DNA from: Cellulomonas sp.
Lineage (GTDB): Bacteria; Actinomycetota; Actinomycetes; Actinomycetales; Cellulomonadaceae
DNA: 64,000 nucleotides
Assembly: GCF_015234515.1 (NCBI RefSeq)
Contig: NZ_JADGMY010000023.1
Location: 392,444 to 456,443 of the forward strand
Direction of reading: 5' to 3'
Each line of letters starts with the position of its first letter. The stretch's first letter is position 1. Of the stretch, positions 35,248-44,443 are shown in pieces. The notes beneath the pieces are model-generated. The model saw nothing but the letters and a program-made list of their open reading frames with translations. It did not search any database and was not told where the DNA came from. Position numbers and translations under genes: made by a program.

Positions 35248-38069
35248 TGACCGACGTCGAGGACATCTACGAGCTGCCGGCCCTCGCGCGCGGCATGCTC
35301 GTGCACGGGCTGCGCGCGCCGCAGGACGGGGCGTACGTCGAGCAGACGGTGCTGCGCCTCGTCGGGCCGCTCGACACGGGGTCGTTCTGGCGTGCCTGGC
35401 AGCTCGTCGTCGACCGCCACCCGTCGCTACGCACGGGGGTCCACTGGCGCGGCGTGCGCGTCCCGGTGCAGGTCGTGGCCCGGACCGCGCGCCTGCCGCG
35501 CGAGGAGCACGACTGGCGGGCCGCGGGTGCCGCGACCGCCGAGGAGCGCCTACGTGCCCTCCTGGACGACGAGCGGCGGCGCGGGTTCGACCTCGAGCGC
35601 CCGCCGCTGGTGCGTGTCGCGCTGGTCCGTGTCGCGGCCGACGAGCACGTCGTCGCGCTGCGCATGTCGCACCTCGTGGTCGACGGCTGGTCCGTCGGTG
35701 TGCTGTGCGGCGAGTTCGCCGCCGCGTACCGCGCCCTCGCGGCGGGACGTGCGCCCGTCCTCGCCCCCGCGCCACCGGTGCGCCCGTGGGTGGAGCGCGC
35801 CGCGCGGGCCGCGACGGCCGAGGCGGTGGCAGCCTGGCGGCGGTCCCTCGCGCGGTTCGAGCCGGCGCCACCCGTGCAGGCGTCCGACGCGGGACCCGTC
35901 GACGGCCTGCCGCAGGGGTTCGTCGAGGACGCACCGGAGCCGTGGACCCGAGCCCTGGACGCGGCCTCGCGTCGTCACCGGGTGAGCCGCCACAGCGTCG
36001 TGCAGGCGGCGTGGTCGCTCGTCCTCGCGCGGGCGTGCGGCCGCGACGACGTCGTGGCCGGCACCACGTTCGCCCACCGGCCGGCCGACGTGTCGGGCGT
36101 CGAAGGAGTCGTCGGGTGCCTGCTCGCGACGGCACCCGTGCGCGTGCGGGTGCACGCGTCCGACGCGGTCGGCGACTGGCTGACGGCGGTGCAGGGCACG
36201 GTGCAGGAGGTACGAGGTCTCCTCGACGTCCCGCTCGACGTGGTCCAGGAGGCGGCCGGCACGCCGCCGGGGCGCGAGCTGGTCGAGACGCTGGTGGAGT
36301 ACATGAACGTGCCGCTGCCTGCGGTCGACCTCGGCGACGGGGGCCCACGCGTCGTGGGGCTCGCGATGGACAGCCGGCCCCACGTGCCGCTGAGCCTGCT
36401 CGTCCCGCCGGTGGGCCTGCCCGTGCGCCTGGTGCACGACGTGCGCCGGGTCGGCCCGGCATCGGCACGCGCCCTGCTCGACGCGACGTCCCGCGTCGTG
36501 GCCGCGATCTCCGCCGGGGTGGCGTCGGTGGGTGAGCTGGTCGTCGCCGCGGGTGCAGTCCCGGACCTCACGACCCCCGTGCCGGCGCCGCGCGCCACGC
36601 CGGAGGACCCGGACGCGGCGCTGCCGCCGCGCGCCGGGACCGAGGAGCAGGTCGCCGCGGTGCTCGCTGCGCTGCTCGAGGTGGCCGGGCCGATCGGCCG
36701 GGGCGTGGACCTCGTGGACCTCGGCATGCACTCGCTGCTGGGCACGCGCGCGGTCAACGCCCTCGCGCGCGAGCTCGGCGCGGACGTCCCCCTGCGTGTC
36801 CTGTTCGAGCGCCCGACGGTCGCCGCGATCGCCGCCGAGGTGGACCGCGGACGTGCGGGCGCGCCGGCGGACGCGCGGCCGGCGGCGGCACCGACGGACC
36901 TGCGGGCGCACGTGCGGCTCGACGAGGCCGTCGTCCCCACCGGCGCGGTCCACCCCGACGCGGGACTGCGGGGCGAGGTGCTGCTCACGGGCGTGACCGG
37001 CACCGTCGGGTCCGCCCTCCTGGTCGAGCTGCTGCGCAGCACGCCGGCTCGCGTGCTCTGCCTCGTGCGGGACCCGCGGCGGGCGACCGAGCGGATCGAG
37101 GAGGTCCTGCGCGCGGCCGGGCTCGACGGCTCCGCGGAACGCGTCGAGCTCGTGGTCGGCAACCTCGCACGGCCCGGGCTCGGGCTGGCGCCGGACGACC
37201 TCGACCGGGTCGTCGCCCGCGTCGGCGACGTCGTGCACGCGGGCGCGTCGGTGAACTTCCTGCCGCCGTACCGGCGTCTGGCGCCCGTGAACGTCGACGC
37301 GGTCGTCGAGGTCCTGCGCATCGCGGCGCGCGGCGGTGCGCGCGTGCACCACGTGTCGTCGACGGCGGTGCACGGCCGGTGGCCGGTCGGTCCGGCGCAC
37401 CGCGCCGAGGGGCGCCTGTCGCCCGACCCCACCGACCTCGAGAACGGCTACGAGCAGACGAAGTGGGTGGCGGAGCAGGTCGTCGGCCTCGCGCACGACC
37501 GCGGGATCCCCGTGACCGTCTACCGCCTGGGGCGCATGGCCGGCGACCGTCACACGGGTCGCTGGAAGCTCGGCGACGTGCTCAGCCAGACGCTGCGCGC
37601 CTGTGTGGCGGTGCGCGCCGTCCCCGACGCCGCCGGGGAGATCGACCTCGTGCCTGCGGACGTCGCGGCAGCGGCCGTGGTCCGCGCCGCGTCCGACCCC
37701 GGGTCCGTGGGCCGGTGGATCACAGTCGCGGCGCGCCGGCGCTTCTGCTTCCCGGTGTTCGTCGAGGCGCTCGCCGGGCTGGACGTCCCGGTCGAGACGC
37801 TGCCGCTCGACGTGTGGGCGAGCCGGCTGCGGGAGCTCGCGGCGCAGGAGGTCGGCTCGACGTGGCCCATGGTGCTGGCCGTCCTCGAGCCGTGGCTCCT
37901 GGATGTCGCGGCCGGTCGGCAGGAGCCGACCTACGCGACGGCCGAGTCCGCGCGGTGGGCCGGTCCCGACGCCGCGGGGGTGCCCGTGGACGCGGAGCTC
38001 GTCGCCCGCTACGTGCGGCACATGGCCGACGTGGGGTTCGTCGAGCGTGTCCCGGTGGTCGTCCCGTGA
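35247..38069 (+). CDS. C-PCP-R NRPS: condensation and reductive release
   Basis: 940 aa from ATG 35247; GTG 35244 is also possible. The condensation domain (1-430) has MSHLVVDG with the catalytic H142 kept and the first His replaced by Ser. The PCP centres on S496 (LGMHSLLG). The C-terminal thioester reductase has the nucleotide motif TGVTGTVG (581-588), the Ser region HVSSTAVHG and the catalytic Y735/K739 (YEQTK). No adenylation domain is present, so the PCP must be loaded in trans, most simply by the next gene product. NAD(P)H-dependent release gives an aldehyde or alcohol. Confidence 0.92.
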   Translation: MTDVEDIYELPALARGMLVHGLRAPQDGAYVEQTVLRLVGPLDTGSFWRAWQLVVDRHPSLRTGVHWRGVRVPVQVVARTARLPREEHDWRAAGAATAEERLRALLDDERRRGFDLERPPLVRVALVRVAADEHVVALRMSHLVVDGWSVGVLCGEFAAAYRALAAGRAPVLAPAPPVRPWVERAARAATAEAVAAWRRSLARFEPAPPVQASDAGPVDGLPQGFVEDAPEPWTRALDAASRRHRVSRHSVVQAAWSLVLARACGRDDVVAGTTFAHRPADVSGVEGVVGCLLATAPVRVRVHASDAVGDWLTAVQGTVQEVRGLLDVPLDVVQEAAGTPPGRELVETLVEYMNVPLPAVDLGDGGPRVVGLAMDSRPHVPLSLLVPPVGLPVRLVHDVRRVGPASARALLDATSRVVAAISAGVASVGELVVAAGAVPDLTTPVPAPRATPEDPDAALPPRAGTEEQVAAVLAALLEVAGPIGRGVDLVDLGMHSLLGTRAVNALARELGADVPLRVLFERPTVAAIAAEVDRGRAGAPADARPAAAPTDLRAHVRLDEAVVPTGAVHPDAGLRGEVLLTGVTGTVGSALLVELLRSTPARVLCLVRDPRRATERIEEVLRAAGLDGSAERVELVVGNLARPGLGLAPDDLDRVVARVGDVVHAGASVNFLPPYRRLAPVNVDAVVEVLRIAARGGARVHHVSSTAVHGRWPVGPAHRAEGRLSPDPTDLENGYEQTKWVAEQVVGLAHDRGIPVTVYRLGRMAGDRHTGRWKLGDVLSQTLRACVAVRAVPDAAGEIDLVPADVAAAAVVRAASDPGSVGRWITVAARRRFCFPVFVEALAGLDVPVETLPLDVWASRLRELAAQEVGSTWPMVLAVLEPWLLDVAAGRQEPTYATAESARWAGPDAAGVPVDAELVARYVRHMADVGFVERVPVVVP

Positions 38070-39601
38070 CCGCCGTGACGCCCGGGGTCCCCTCGGGCGA
38101 GCGGATCGACGCGCGCGTCGCGGCGATCGCGGCGGCACGACCCGACGCCGTCGCGGTCGTCGACGGGGACGTGTGCACCACGTACGGCGAGCTGGTGCGC
38201 CGCGCGTCGGACGTGGCCGGGCTCCTCGACGCGGCGCAGGTGCCGTCCGGCACGCTCGTGGGGGTGCGACTGCCGCGCGGCACCGAGCTCGTCGTCGCCG
38301 TCCTCGGGGTCCTCCTGCACGGGTGCGGGTACGTGCCGCTCGACCCGACGTACCCCGCGGCGCGCGAGTCGCAGGTCGTCCGCGACGCGCGGCTCGCCGT
38401 CGTCCTGACGGGTGACGCCGACGGTCGGCCCGTCCCGGTCGGGGTGCCGCGCGCGGGGGAGTCGCACGTGCTGCCGCCGGACGTCTGCTACGTGATCCAC
38501 ACCTCCGGCTCCACCGGCGTCCCCAAGGGGGTCGTCGTCGGGCACGCGCACGTCACGGCGCTGCTCGACGCGTGCGCCCGCCGCATCGACACGGGGCCGG
38601 ACGATGTGTGGTCGTCCTTCCACTCGACGAGCTTCGACTTCTCGGTGTGGGAGATGTTCGGCCCGCTGCTGTCCGGTGGTCAGCTCGTCGTCGTGCCACG
38701 GTCGGCGACGCGCGACATGGCGGAGCTGGCGATGCTCGTCGCGACCGAGCAGGTCACCGTGCTGAGCCTGGTGCCGACGGTCTTCGGCCACCTCGTCGGC
38801 GCCCTGGTCGACGCACCCGTGTCCCTGCCGGACCTGCGGCACGTGGTCCTCGGCGGTGAGGCCGTCGACCTGGAGACGGTCGCGCGCTGGCGCGCGACGG
38901 GCCTGGCGCCCGCGGCACGGCTCTCCAACATGTACGGCATCACCGAGACCACCGTGCACGTCACCCACCGCTACCTGACGGGGGACGAGGTGGCGGTGCT
39001 GCCGGGGGCGACGCCCGTGGGCAGGGAGCTCGACCACCTGCGCGTCACCGTGGTGGACGAGGAGCTGCAACCCGTCCCGGCCGGTGTCCCGGGCGAGCTC
39101 CTCGTCACGGGAGCGTCGGTCGCCCACGGGTACCTGGACCGTCCGGCCCTGGACCGGGAGCGCTTCGTCGATCACCCCCACGGCCGGGCGTACCGCAGCG
39201 GCGACCGCGGGCTGCGGGACGCCGACGGCGAGCTGCACGTGCTGGGGAGGCGGGACCGCCAGGTGCAGGTGCGCGGGTTCCGCGTCGAGCTCGGTGAGCC
39301 GGAGGCCGTGCTGCGCGCGCACCCGCAGGTCCTGCAGTGCGTCGTGCACGTGGTCACGGCGGCCGACGGCACCGCCGTCCTCGCCGCCGACTACGCACCG
39401 GTGCCGGGCGCCGACCTGCAGCCGGCCGACGTGGTGCGCCACCTCGCCGCGCAGCTGCCGCGGCACCTGGTGCCGGACCGTGTCACGCGGCACGACCTGC
39501 TGCCGGTCACCGCCAACGGAAAGGTCGCCGTCGGCTCGCCCGGGAATTGCGACGCATTTCCCAGCACATTGGTGGATGCCGCCCGGGGCGGCCGCTCATA
39601 A
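38066..39601 (+). CDS. Stand-alone adenylation protein, Thr-like code
   Basis: 511 aa. The core motifs are complete: HTSGSTGVPKG, YGITETT, YRSGDRG, RDRQVQVRGFRVELGE and the catalytic Lys in TANGKV. Code positions read by eye (from D191 in SFDFSVWEMFG) give D-F-W-S-V-G-M-V-H-K, eight of ten matching the threonine code D-F-W-N-I-G-M-V-H-K. No carrier domain is attached. It probably charges the PCP of the preceding C-PCP-R protein, whose stop it overlaps (GTGA). The last 25 residues are poorly conserved and coded in less GC-rich sequence. Confidence 0.88.
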   Translation: MTAVTPGVPSGERIDARVAAIAAARPDAVAVVDGDVCTTYGELVRRASDVAGLLDAAQVPSGTLVGVRLPRGTELVVAVLGVLLHGCGYVPLDPTYPAARESQVVRDARLAVVLTGDADGRPVPVGVPRAGESHVLPPDVCYVIHTSGSTGVPKGVVVGHAHVTALLDACARRIDTGPDDVWSSFHSTSFDFSVWEMFGPLLSGGQLVVVPRSATRDMAELAMLVATEQVTVLSLVPTVFGHLVGALVDAPVSLPDLRHVVLGGEAVDLETVARWRATGLAPAARLSNMYGITETTVHVTHRYLTGDEVAVLPGATPVGRELDHLRVTVVDEELQPVPAGVPGELLVTGASVAHGYLDRPALDRERFVDHPHGRAYRSGDRGLRDADGELHVLGRRDRQVQVRGFRVELGEPEAVLRAHPQVLQCVVHVVTAADGTAVLAADYAPVPGADLQPADVVRHLAAQLPRHLVPDRVTRHDLLPVTANGKVAVGSPGNCDAFPSTLVDAARGGRS

Positions 39602-39602
39602 A

Positions 39603-39633
39603 GTCGTCGCGTCGAGGCAGGGGCCGCGACGAC
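39603..39633 (+). promoter_or_regulatory. Hairpin between the A gene and the peptide gene
   Basis: GTCGTCGCG (39603-39611) and CGCGACGAC (39625-39633) form a perfect 9-bp stem right after the TAA of the adenylation gene and 12 bp before the peptide's GGAGG. It may be a processing or attenuation site that sets peptide expression apart from the synthetase mRNA. Confidence 0.55.
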
Positions 39634-39656
39634 GACAAAATCCTGGAGGTCATGCG

Positions 39657-39929
39657 ATGAATGCCATCGAGAACGCCGCGCAGCGACTCGTCCCGTCCGA
39701 CGGCGCCGGTGTGATCGCGCCGCTCGAGCCCGTCGCCGTGGCGGCGCCCGTGCTCACCCCGGTCGCGCTCGCCTGGGCCGCGGGCATGGCGGCCGGTGCC
39801 GCCTACCACTGCTACAAGAACGGCTGCACCAGCGCCGAGGCCGCGTTCGTCGGCATGGTCGCCCAGGAGGGCGGCGAGCTCACCGCCGACGAGCTGATCC
39901 AGGGCCGCACGCAGATGCTGCGCGGCTGA
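39657..39929 (+). CDS. Small RiPP-like peptide 1 (90 aa)
   Basis: It opens MNAIENAAQRLVPSDG and has a proline-rich segment (APLEPVAVAAPVLTP), a hydrophobic ALAWAAGMAAGAAY stretch, a two-Cys region (HCYKNGC) and an amphipathic end ELTADELIQGRTQMLRG. It is homologous along its whole length to the peptide at 50882-51151. The ribosome-binding site GGAGG lies 7 bp upstream of ATG 39657. It is the last gene of the synthetase operon and is followed by a 17-bp terminator stem. It could be a modified precursor peptide, a bacteriocin-like peptide or a small membrane-interacting accessory. The C-terminal segment faintly resembles SHOCT domains. The function is unknown. Confidence 0.8.
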   Translation: MNAIENAAQRLVPSDGAGVIAPLEPVAVAAPVLTPVALAWAAGMAAGAAYHCYKNGCTSAEAAFVGMVAQEGGELTADELIQGRTQMLRG

Positions 39930-39943
39930 CCGGACGCACGACG

Positions 39944-39985
39944 GCCACGAGCCGCACGGGACTCGCCCCCCGTGCGGCTCGTGGC
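39944..39985 (+). terminator. Strong terminator after peptide 1
   Basis: Positions 39944-39960 and 39969-39985 form a perfect 17-bp stem with an 8-nt loop, 14 bp after the peptide stop. The flanks CGGACGC (39931-39937) and GCGTCCG (39984-39990) allow an alternative pairing. It ends the 20-kb synthetase operon. Confidence 0.88.
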
Positions 39986-40159
39986 GTCCGCGCGCCCACC
40001 GCCGGCGCCACCCAGGGGGGCCGGCGGGCATGGCCAGAAGGCTAGGTTCCCCTAGCCGTCGATCCCTCCGAAGGGGCCGTGGCGGGTGGGTTGCCGTGGT
40101 CGCACGATGAACGGGCGGCTGCAGATCCTGCTATGGCCGGCACGAGGAGCGGAGCGACA

Positions 40160-41041
40160 ATGGGTCAGAATTCCTCGGCGCCTTTCAGCCGAGCACTCAC
40201 GAGCGTCGAGACGATCACGTCCGTGGGTATCGCGCTCACGGCGATGGAGTACCTCGCACGTCCGCAGCAGCTCGGTGACAAGGGCCTGCTGAGCTGGGAC
40301 GTGGAGCGCACGCGCATGCGCGCCGCGTCCCGGCGCCGCGCGGACGTCCTGGACGTCCTGGCCAAGCCGCCGGGCATCTACGTCGTGTTCGCGCTGCGGC
40401 TGCTCGCGGCGCTCGTCCTTCTCAACCCGGCATCGCCCGCACGCGCACGCACCATCGCGGTCGGGTACATCTCGGCCACGACGTACGCGCTGCACTACCG
40501 GATCCGGTACGGCACCGACGGCACGGACCACATGACCCTGCTGACCTACGCCGCGCTGTTCGTCGCGCGCGTCATGCCGGGTGACGCGCGGGTCCAGCAG
40601 GCGTGCACCTGGTTCATCGCGGGGCAGACGAGCCTGTCGTACCTGGCGGCCGGGCTCGCCAAGGCCGCGGGGCCGTCCTGGCGGACGGGGCTCGCGATGC
40701 CCGGGATCTTCCGCACCAAGGTCTACGGCGACCGCCGCGTGCACGCCATGCTCAAGGACCGTCGCCTGCTGTCGACCGTCGCAGGGTGGGCGGTCGTCGT
40801 GGGGGAGGTCGTGCTGCCGCTGGTGCTCGTCGCTCCCCGGCGCTCAGGATGGGCGCTGCTCGGGATGGGGGCCTCCTTCCACGTCGGCAACGCGATGTTC
40901 ATGGGGCTCAACCGCTTCGTGTGGGCGTTCGTGGGCACCTACCCCGCGGTCGTGGCGTGCGCCCGGTCGATGTCGCTCGACGACCCGCGTGACCTGGTCC
41001 GCGGCGTCACCGGGACGGTCCGACGCGCGAGAGGACGCTGA
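40160..41041 (+). CDS. HTTM-domain membrane protein
   Basis: 293 aa. Its layout of several hydrophobic segments is that of HTTM (horizontally transferred transmembrane) proteins, the family that includes vitamin K-dependent gamma-carboxylase. Landmarks are FSRALTSVETITSVGIALTA, the mid-protein DGTDHMTLLTYAALFVAR, WFIAGQTSLSYLAAGLAKA and the late ASFHVGNAMFMGLNRFVWAF. ATG 40160 follows GGAGCG; ATG 40133 is an alternative. It opens the second block of the locus after the peptide-1 terminator. A role in peptide or lipid modification is inferred from family and context only. Confidence 0.82.
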   Translation: MGQNSSAPFSRALTSVETITSVGIALTAMEYLARPQQLGDKGLLSWDVERTRMRAASRRRADVLDVLAKPPGIYVVFALRLLAALVLLNPASPARARTIAVGYISATTYALHYRIRYGTDGTDHMTLLTYAALFVARVMPGDARVQQACTWFIAGQTSLSYLAAGLAKAAGPSWRTGLAMPGIFRTKVYGDRRVHAMLKDRRLLSTVAGWAVVVGEVVLPLVLVAPRRSGWALLGMGASFHVGNAMFMGLNRFVWAFVGTYPAVVACARSMSLDDPRDLVRGVTGTVRRARGR

Positions 41042-41043
41042 CC

Positions 41044-42861
41044 GTGGTCACGCCTGCCGCGCCCGGTGCGGCCGTGCCCGGGCCCGTGCGCCTCGTCGCG
41101 CGGCTGCTGCGGCCGCGCGCGCTCGCGCTCGGCGTCGCGATCGGGCTCGGCATCCTGGCCGCCGGCGCGTCGCTGAGCCAGCCCGTGCTCGTCGGGGGAC
41201 TCGTCTCCGAGCTGCAGGACGGCGGCATCGCCCCGGGATCGATCGCACGCTTCGTCGCGGTCTTCGTCGCGGAGGCCCTGCTGCTCGGACTGCAGGCGTA
41301 CGTCCTCGGCGTGACGGGCAGCCGCGTGGTGCTCGACCTGCGGCGACGGCTGGCCCGTACGCTCCTGCGCGCCCCGATGTCCGTCCACGCGGACCTGCGC
41401 ACCGGTGACACGCTCACCCGGCTCGTCACCGACACCTCGATGATGCGCACGACCCTGACGCAGGCGCTGGCCGTCGTCGTGCTCTCGCTCGTGACCGTCC
41501 TCGGCGCGATCGTCCTCATGCTCGTCATCGACGTCGTCCTGACGCTTGTCCTGGCGGCGTGCATCGCGCTCACGACCGTCGCGAGCCTGGTGGTGTCGTC
41601 TCGTGTCCGAGGTGCGACCCACGACATGCTGTCCCACGCCGGTGACCTCGGCGCGGCCCTCCAGCGCGCGCTCGGCGGCATCGTGACGGTCAAGCTGAGC
41701 CGTGCCGAGGACCGCGAGGCCGCGCGTCTGGCCCGGCACGCCGAGGCCGCGCACGACAGCGGCGTGCGCGCGGTGCGCCTCGCGGCGCTCATGACCCCGG
41801 TCGCAAACGGCGGCGTGCAGGCCACGTTCGCGCTGGTGTTCACGCTCGGAGCCTCGCGGGCCGCCGCCGGACACCTCGGTGTCGGCGAGCTGGCGTCGTT
41901 CCTGCTGCTGCTCTTCTACCTCGTCTCGCCCCTCGTGGCCCTGTTCTCCGCCATCGCGCAGCTGCAGCAGGGCCTGGCGGCGACGGCGCGCGTCGCGGTC
42001 GTGCTGGACCTGCCCGACGAGTCCCGCGAGGCGGCTGTGGCGGACCCGCCCGCGCTCCGCGAGCCCGCGCTCAGCGAGCCCGGGCTCCCCGAGCCCGCGC
42101 TGCGCGTGCGCGGGCTGACGTTCGGCTACGGCGACCGGCCGGTCCTGCGTGGCCTCGACCTGGACGTGCCGGCGCGGGGCGTCACGGCGATCGTCGGGGC
42201 GTCCGGCGCCGGCAAGTCGACGCTGCTCGTGCTGCTCGCGCGGCTGTGGGACCCGCCGCCCGGGAGCGTGACGCTGCAGGGGAGGGACGTCCGGGCCGTC
42301 CCGCTGCCCGAACTGCGGCGCCGCGTCGCGCTCGTCGAGCAGGAGGCGGGCCTGCTCGACGCCTCCATCCGGGAGAACGTCCTGCTCGCCGCACCCGACG
42401 CCGACGACCACGCGCTCGCCGTGGCGCTCGAGCGCGCCGACCTCACGCGCTGGGTCGAGTCCCTCCCGGACGGCCTGGACACGCAGGTCGGTGAGCGGGG
42501 CACGGCCGTCTCCGGCGGGCAGCGGCAGCGCATCGCGGTGGCGCGGATGCTGCTCCTGGACCCCGACGTGCTCGTCCTGGACGAGGCGACGGCCCACCTC
42601 GACAGCGACAGCGAGCACGCGCTGCGCCGGGCCGTGCAGGAGATCGCACGCGAGCGTGCCGTGCTGGTCGTCGCGCACCGGCTCTCGACGGTGACGCAGG
42701 CCGACGTCATCCACGTCGTCGAGGAGGGTCGCGTGGTCGCCTCGGGCCCGCACCGGGAGCTGCTCGCGCACGAGACGTACCGCCGCCTGGTGCGGCACCA
42801 GCTGCTCGACGCCGGCGACGACCCCGTGGCCGGCCGTGAGGTCGTGGAGGTGACCGGATGA
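41044..42861 (+). CDS. ABC half-transporter (membrane + ATPase)
   Basis: 605 aa. Six membrane helices (about 1-310) precede a nucleotide-binding domain with Walker A GASGAGKST, Q-loop VEQEAGLLDASI, signature SGGQRQRIAVARM, Walker B VLVLDEATAHLD and a switch His in VVAHRLST. The interdomain linker contains an EPALREPALSEPGLPEPAL repeat. It lacks a C39 peptidase domain, so it exports rather than cleaves. It follows the HTTM gene by 2 bp and probably exports the peptide or the lipopeptide. Confidence 0.9.
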   Translation: MVTPAAPGAAVPGPVRLVARLLRPRALALGVAIGLGILAAGASLSQPVLVGGLVSELQDGGIAPGSIARFVAVFVAEALLLGLQAYVLGVTGSRVVLDLRRRLARTLLRAPMSVHADLRTGDTLTRLVTDTSMMRTTLTQALAVVVLSLVTVLGAIVLMLVIDVVLTLVLAACIALTTVASLVVSSRVRGATHDMLSHAGDLGAALQRALGGIVTVKLSRAEDREAARLARHAEAAHDSGVRAVRLAALMTPVANGGVQATFALVFTLGASRAAAGHLGVGELASFLLLLFYLVSPLVALFSAIAQLQQGLAATARVAVVLDLPDESREAAVADPPALREPALSEPGLPEPALRVRGLTFGYGDRPVLRGLDLDVPARGVTAIVGASGAGKSTLLVLLARLWDPPPGSVTLQGRDVRAVPLPELRRRVALVEQEAGLLDASIRENVLLAAPDADDHALAVALERADLTRWVESLPDGLDTQVGERGTAVSGGQRQRIAVARMLLLDPDVLVLDEATAHLDSDSEHALRRAVQEIARERAVLVVAHRLSTVTQADVIHVVEEGRVVASGPHRELLAHETYRRLVRHQLLDAGDDPVAGREVVEVTG

Positions 42862-43895
42862 GTGAGGCGCAGTTCTACAAGGGCATCGCGCTCGCGTCGT
42901 CGGTGGTGGCCGCACTGGTCGCGACGGGCGTCGCGGCCGAGGCGGTAGCGGCGCGTCGTGACCGCCGCGCGCACCCGCCGACGGGTGAGGTCGTCGACGC
43001 GGGCGGCGTGCGGCTGCACGTGGAGTCGCGGGGCCGCGGCCTGCCGGGCCCGACCGTCGTGCTCGAGAACGGCATGTCGTGCCCGTTGGAGATCTGGTCG
43101 TGGGTGCAGGAGCGTGTCGGCGCGCATGTCCCGACCGTCGCCTACGACCGGGCGGGCATCGGGCGCTCGGAGCCCGGACCGCGGCCCCGGACCGCGCAGC
43201 GCTCGGTCGACGAGCTCCGGGCGGCGCTGGCCGCGGCGGGTCACGCTCCGCCGTACGTCCTGGTGGCGCACTCGTACGGCGGCCTGCTGGTGCGGCACTT
43301 CGCGGCGACGCACCCGCAGGAGGTCGCGGGTCTGGTCCTCGTCGACGTGTCGCACCCCGACCAGCTCAGCCGCTCGCCACGCCAGCAGCTGGGACTGACC
43401 GCGGTGGAGCAGCACCTGCGTGACGCTGAGCTCAAGGCGAGCGTCGGCCTGCTGCGGCGGACCGCGACCGCCGAGCGGCTCAACCTCGTCGGCCTGCCAC
43501 CGGACCGGGTCACCTCGGCGGTCGCCGCGTCCCGCGCGCGCGGCATGTGGACGGCGTCGATCGCCGAGTTCGAGGCGTGGACGCGATCGGTGAACGACGA
43601 GGTGCGCGCGGGCACGCTGCGGCGCGACCTGCCGCTGTGCGTGCTCGTCGCGGAACGCACGCACGAGGAGGACCCGGCCCACCTGCCGATGCAGCGCGAG
43701 CTCGCGGAGCTGTCCGACCACCCCGACCTGCGGCTCGTCGCGGGGGCCGACCACTTCACCGTCCTGACGGACCGCGAGCACGCGCAGCGCGTGGCGGACG
43801 CCGTGCTCGACGTCGTGGCGGCCGTCCGCGCGGGAGCGCCGCTCGAGGCCGGCAGCAGCGCGACCGCTGCCGCGGGTGCGGGGGCCGTGCGGTGA
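42858..43895 (+). CDS. Membrane-anchored alpha/beta hydrolase
   Basis: 345 aa. An N-terminal anchor (IALASSVVAALVATGVAAEA) precedes an alpha/beta-hydrolase fold: VLENGMSCPLEIWSWVQ, YDRAGIGRSEP, nucleophile Ser in VAHSYGGLLVRHFA and catalytic His in GADHFTVL. ATGA overlap with the transporter gene shows coupling. It could hydrolyse an ester, thioester or acyl group of the product at the membrane face. Confidence 0.87.
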   Translation: MSEAQFYKGIALASSVVAALVATGVAAEAVAARRDRRAHPPTGEVVDAGGVRLHVESRGRGLPGPTVVLENGMSCPLEIWSWVQERVGAHVPTVAYDRAGIGRSEPGPRPRTAQRSVDELRAALAAAGHAPPYVLVAHSYGGLLVRHFAATHPQEVAGLVLVDVSHPDQLSRSPRQQLGLTAVEQHLRDAELKASVGLLRRTATAERLNLVGLPPDRVTSAVAASRARGMWTASIAEFEAWTRSVNDEVRAGTLRRDLPLCVLVAERTHEEDPAHLPMQRELAELSDHPDLRLVAGADHFTVLTDREHAQRVADAVLDVVAAVRAGAPLEAGSSATAAAGAGAVR

Positions 43896-44443
43896 GCGTG
43901 TCGTGGCCGGGCGCCCGTGACCTGCGGTTCGGTGCGGTCGTCGCCGTGCTGTCCGCCTGGTTCATCGCGAGCGCGGTCAAGCAGGAGCCGACGCGACGCC
44001 TGACGGCGCTCGACAAGCTCGAGGGTGTGGGGATCGTGCTGCCCGAGTGGCGGTTCTTCGCCCCGAACCCGGGCGTCCACGACACCCACCTGCTGTACCG
44101 CGACCAGCTGGAGGACGGCACGCTCACGCCCTGGCGGGAGTGCTTCCCGGCCGAGCAGCGGCGTCTCGTCCAGATCTTCTGGCACCCGGACCGCCGGGCG
44201 GAGAAGGTCGTCATGGACGCGATCGGCGAGATCATCCGCACGCTCGACAGCGGGATCCTGGAGAAGAAGGAGGACCTCCAGGTCACCATCACCTACCTGG
44301 TGCTGCTCAACTACGCGACGCACGGCTGCGAGCACCCGCCGGGGGCGCGGCGCACGCAGTTCCTCATCGCACGGTCGACCGGTCACGAGGACGTGGGCGA
44401 GCCCCTGCTCCTGTTCCTCTCCAACCTGCACCGGCTGCCGTGA
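43892..44443 (+). CDS. Small FAPNP-motif protein (HTTM-associated)
   Basis: 183 aa. One N-terminal hydrophobic helix (RFGAVVAVLSAWFIASAV) precedes a soluble domain with EWRFFAPNPGVHDTHLLYRD. The W-x-x-F-A-P-N-P motif recalls DUF5819-type proteins, which often neighbour HTTM genes (from memory). The remainder (FWHPDRRAEKVVMDAIGEII) is not recognised. It starts at GTG 43892, overlapping the hydrolase stop. It is probably a membrane-tethered partner of the HTTM protein. Confidence 0.65.
   Translation: MSVSWPGARDLRFGAVVAVLSAWFIASAVKQEPTRRLTALDKLEGVGIVLPEWRFFAPNPGVHDTHLLYRDQLEDGTLTPWRECFPAEQRRLVQIFWHPDRRAEKVVMDAIGEIIRTLDSGILEKKEDLQVTITYLVLLNYATHGCEHPPGARRTQFLIARSTGHEDVGEPLLLFLSNLHRLP

Noticed and set aside
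20227..39601. MbtH-like protein or phosphopantetheinyl transferase within the cluster
   Set aside because: I looked for the short MbtH motif and a Sfp-like gene between and around the synthetase genes and saw neither. They may lie outside the window.
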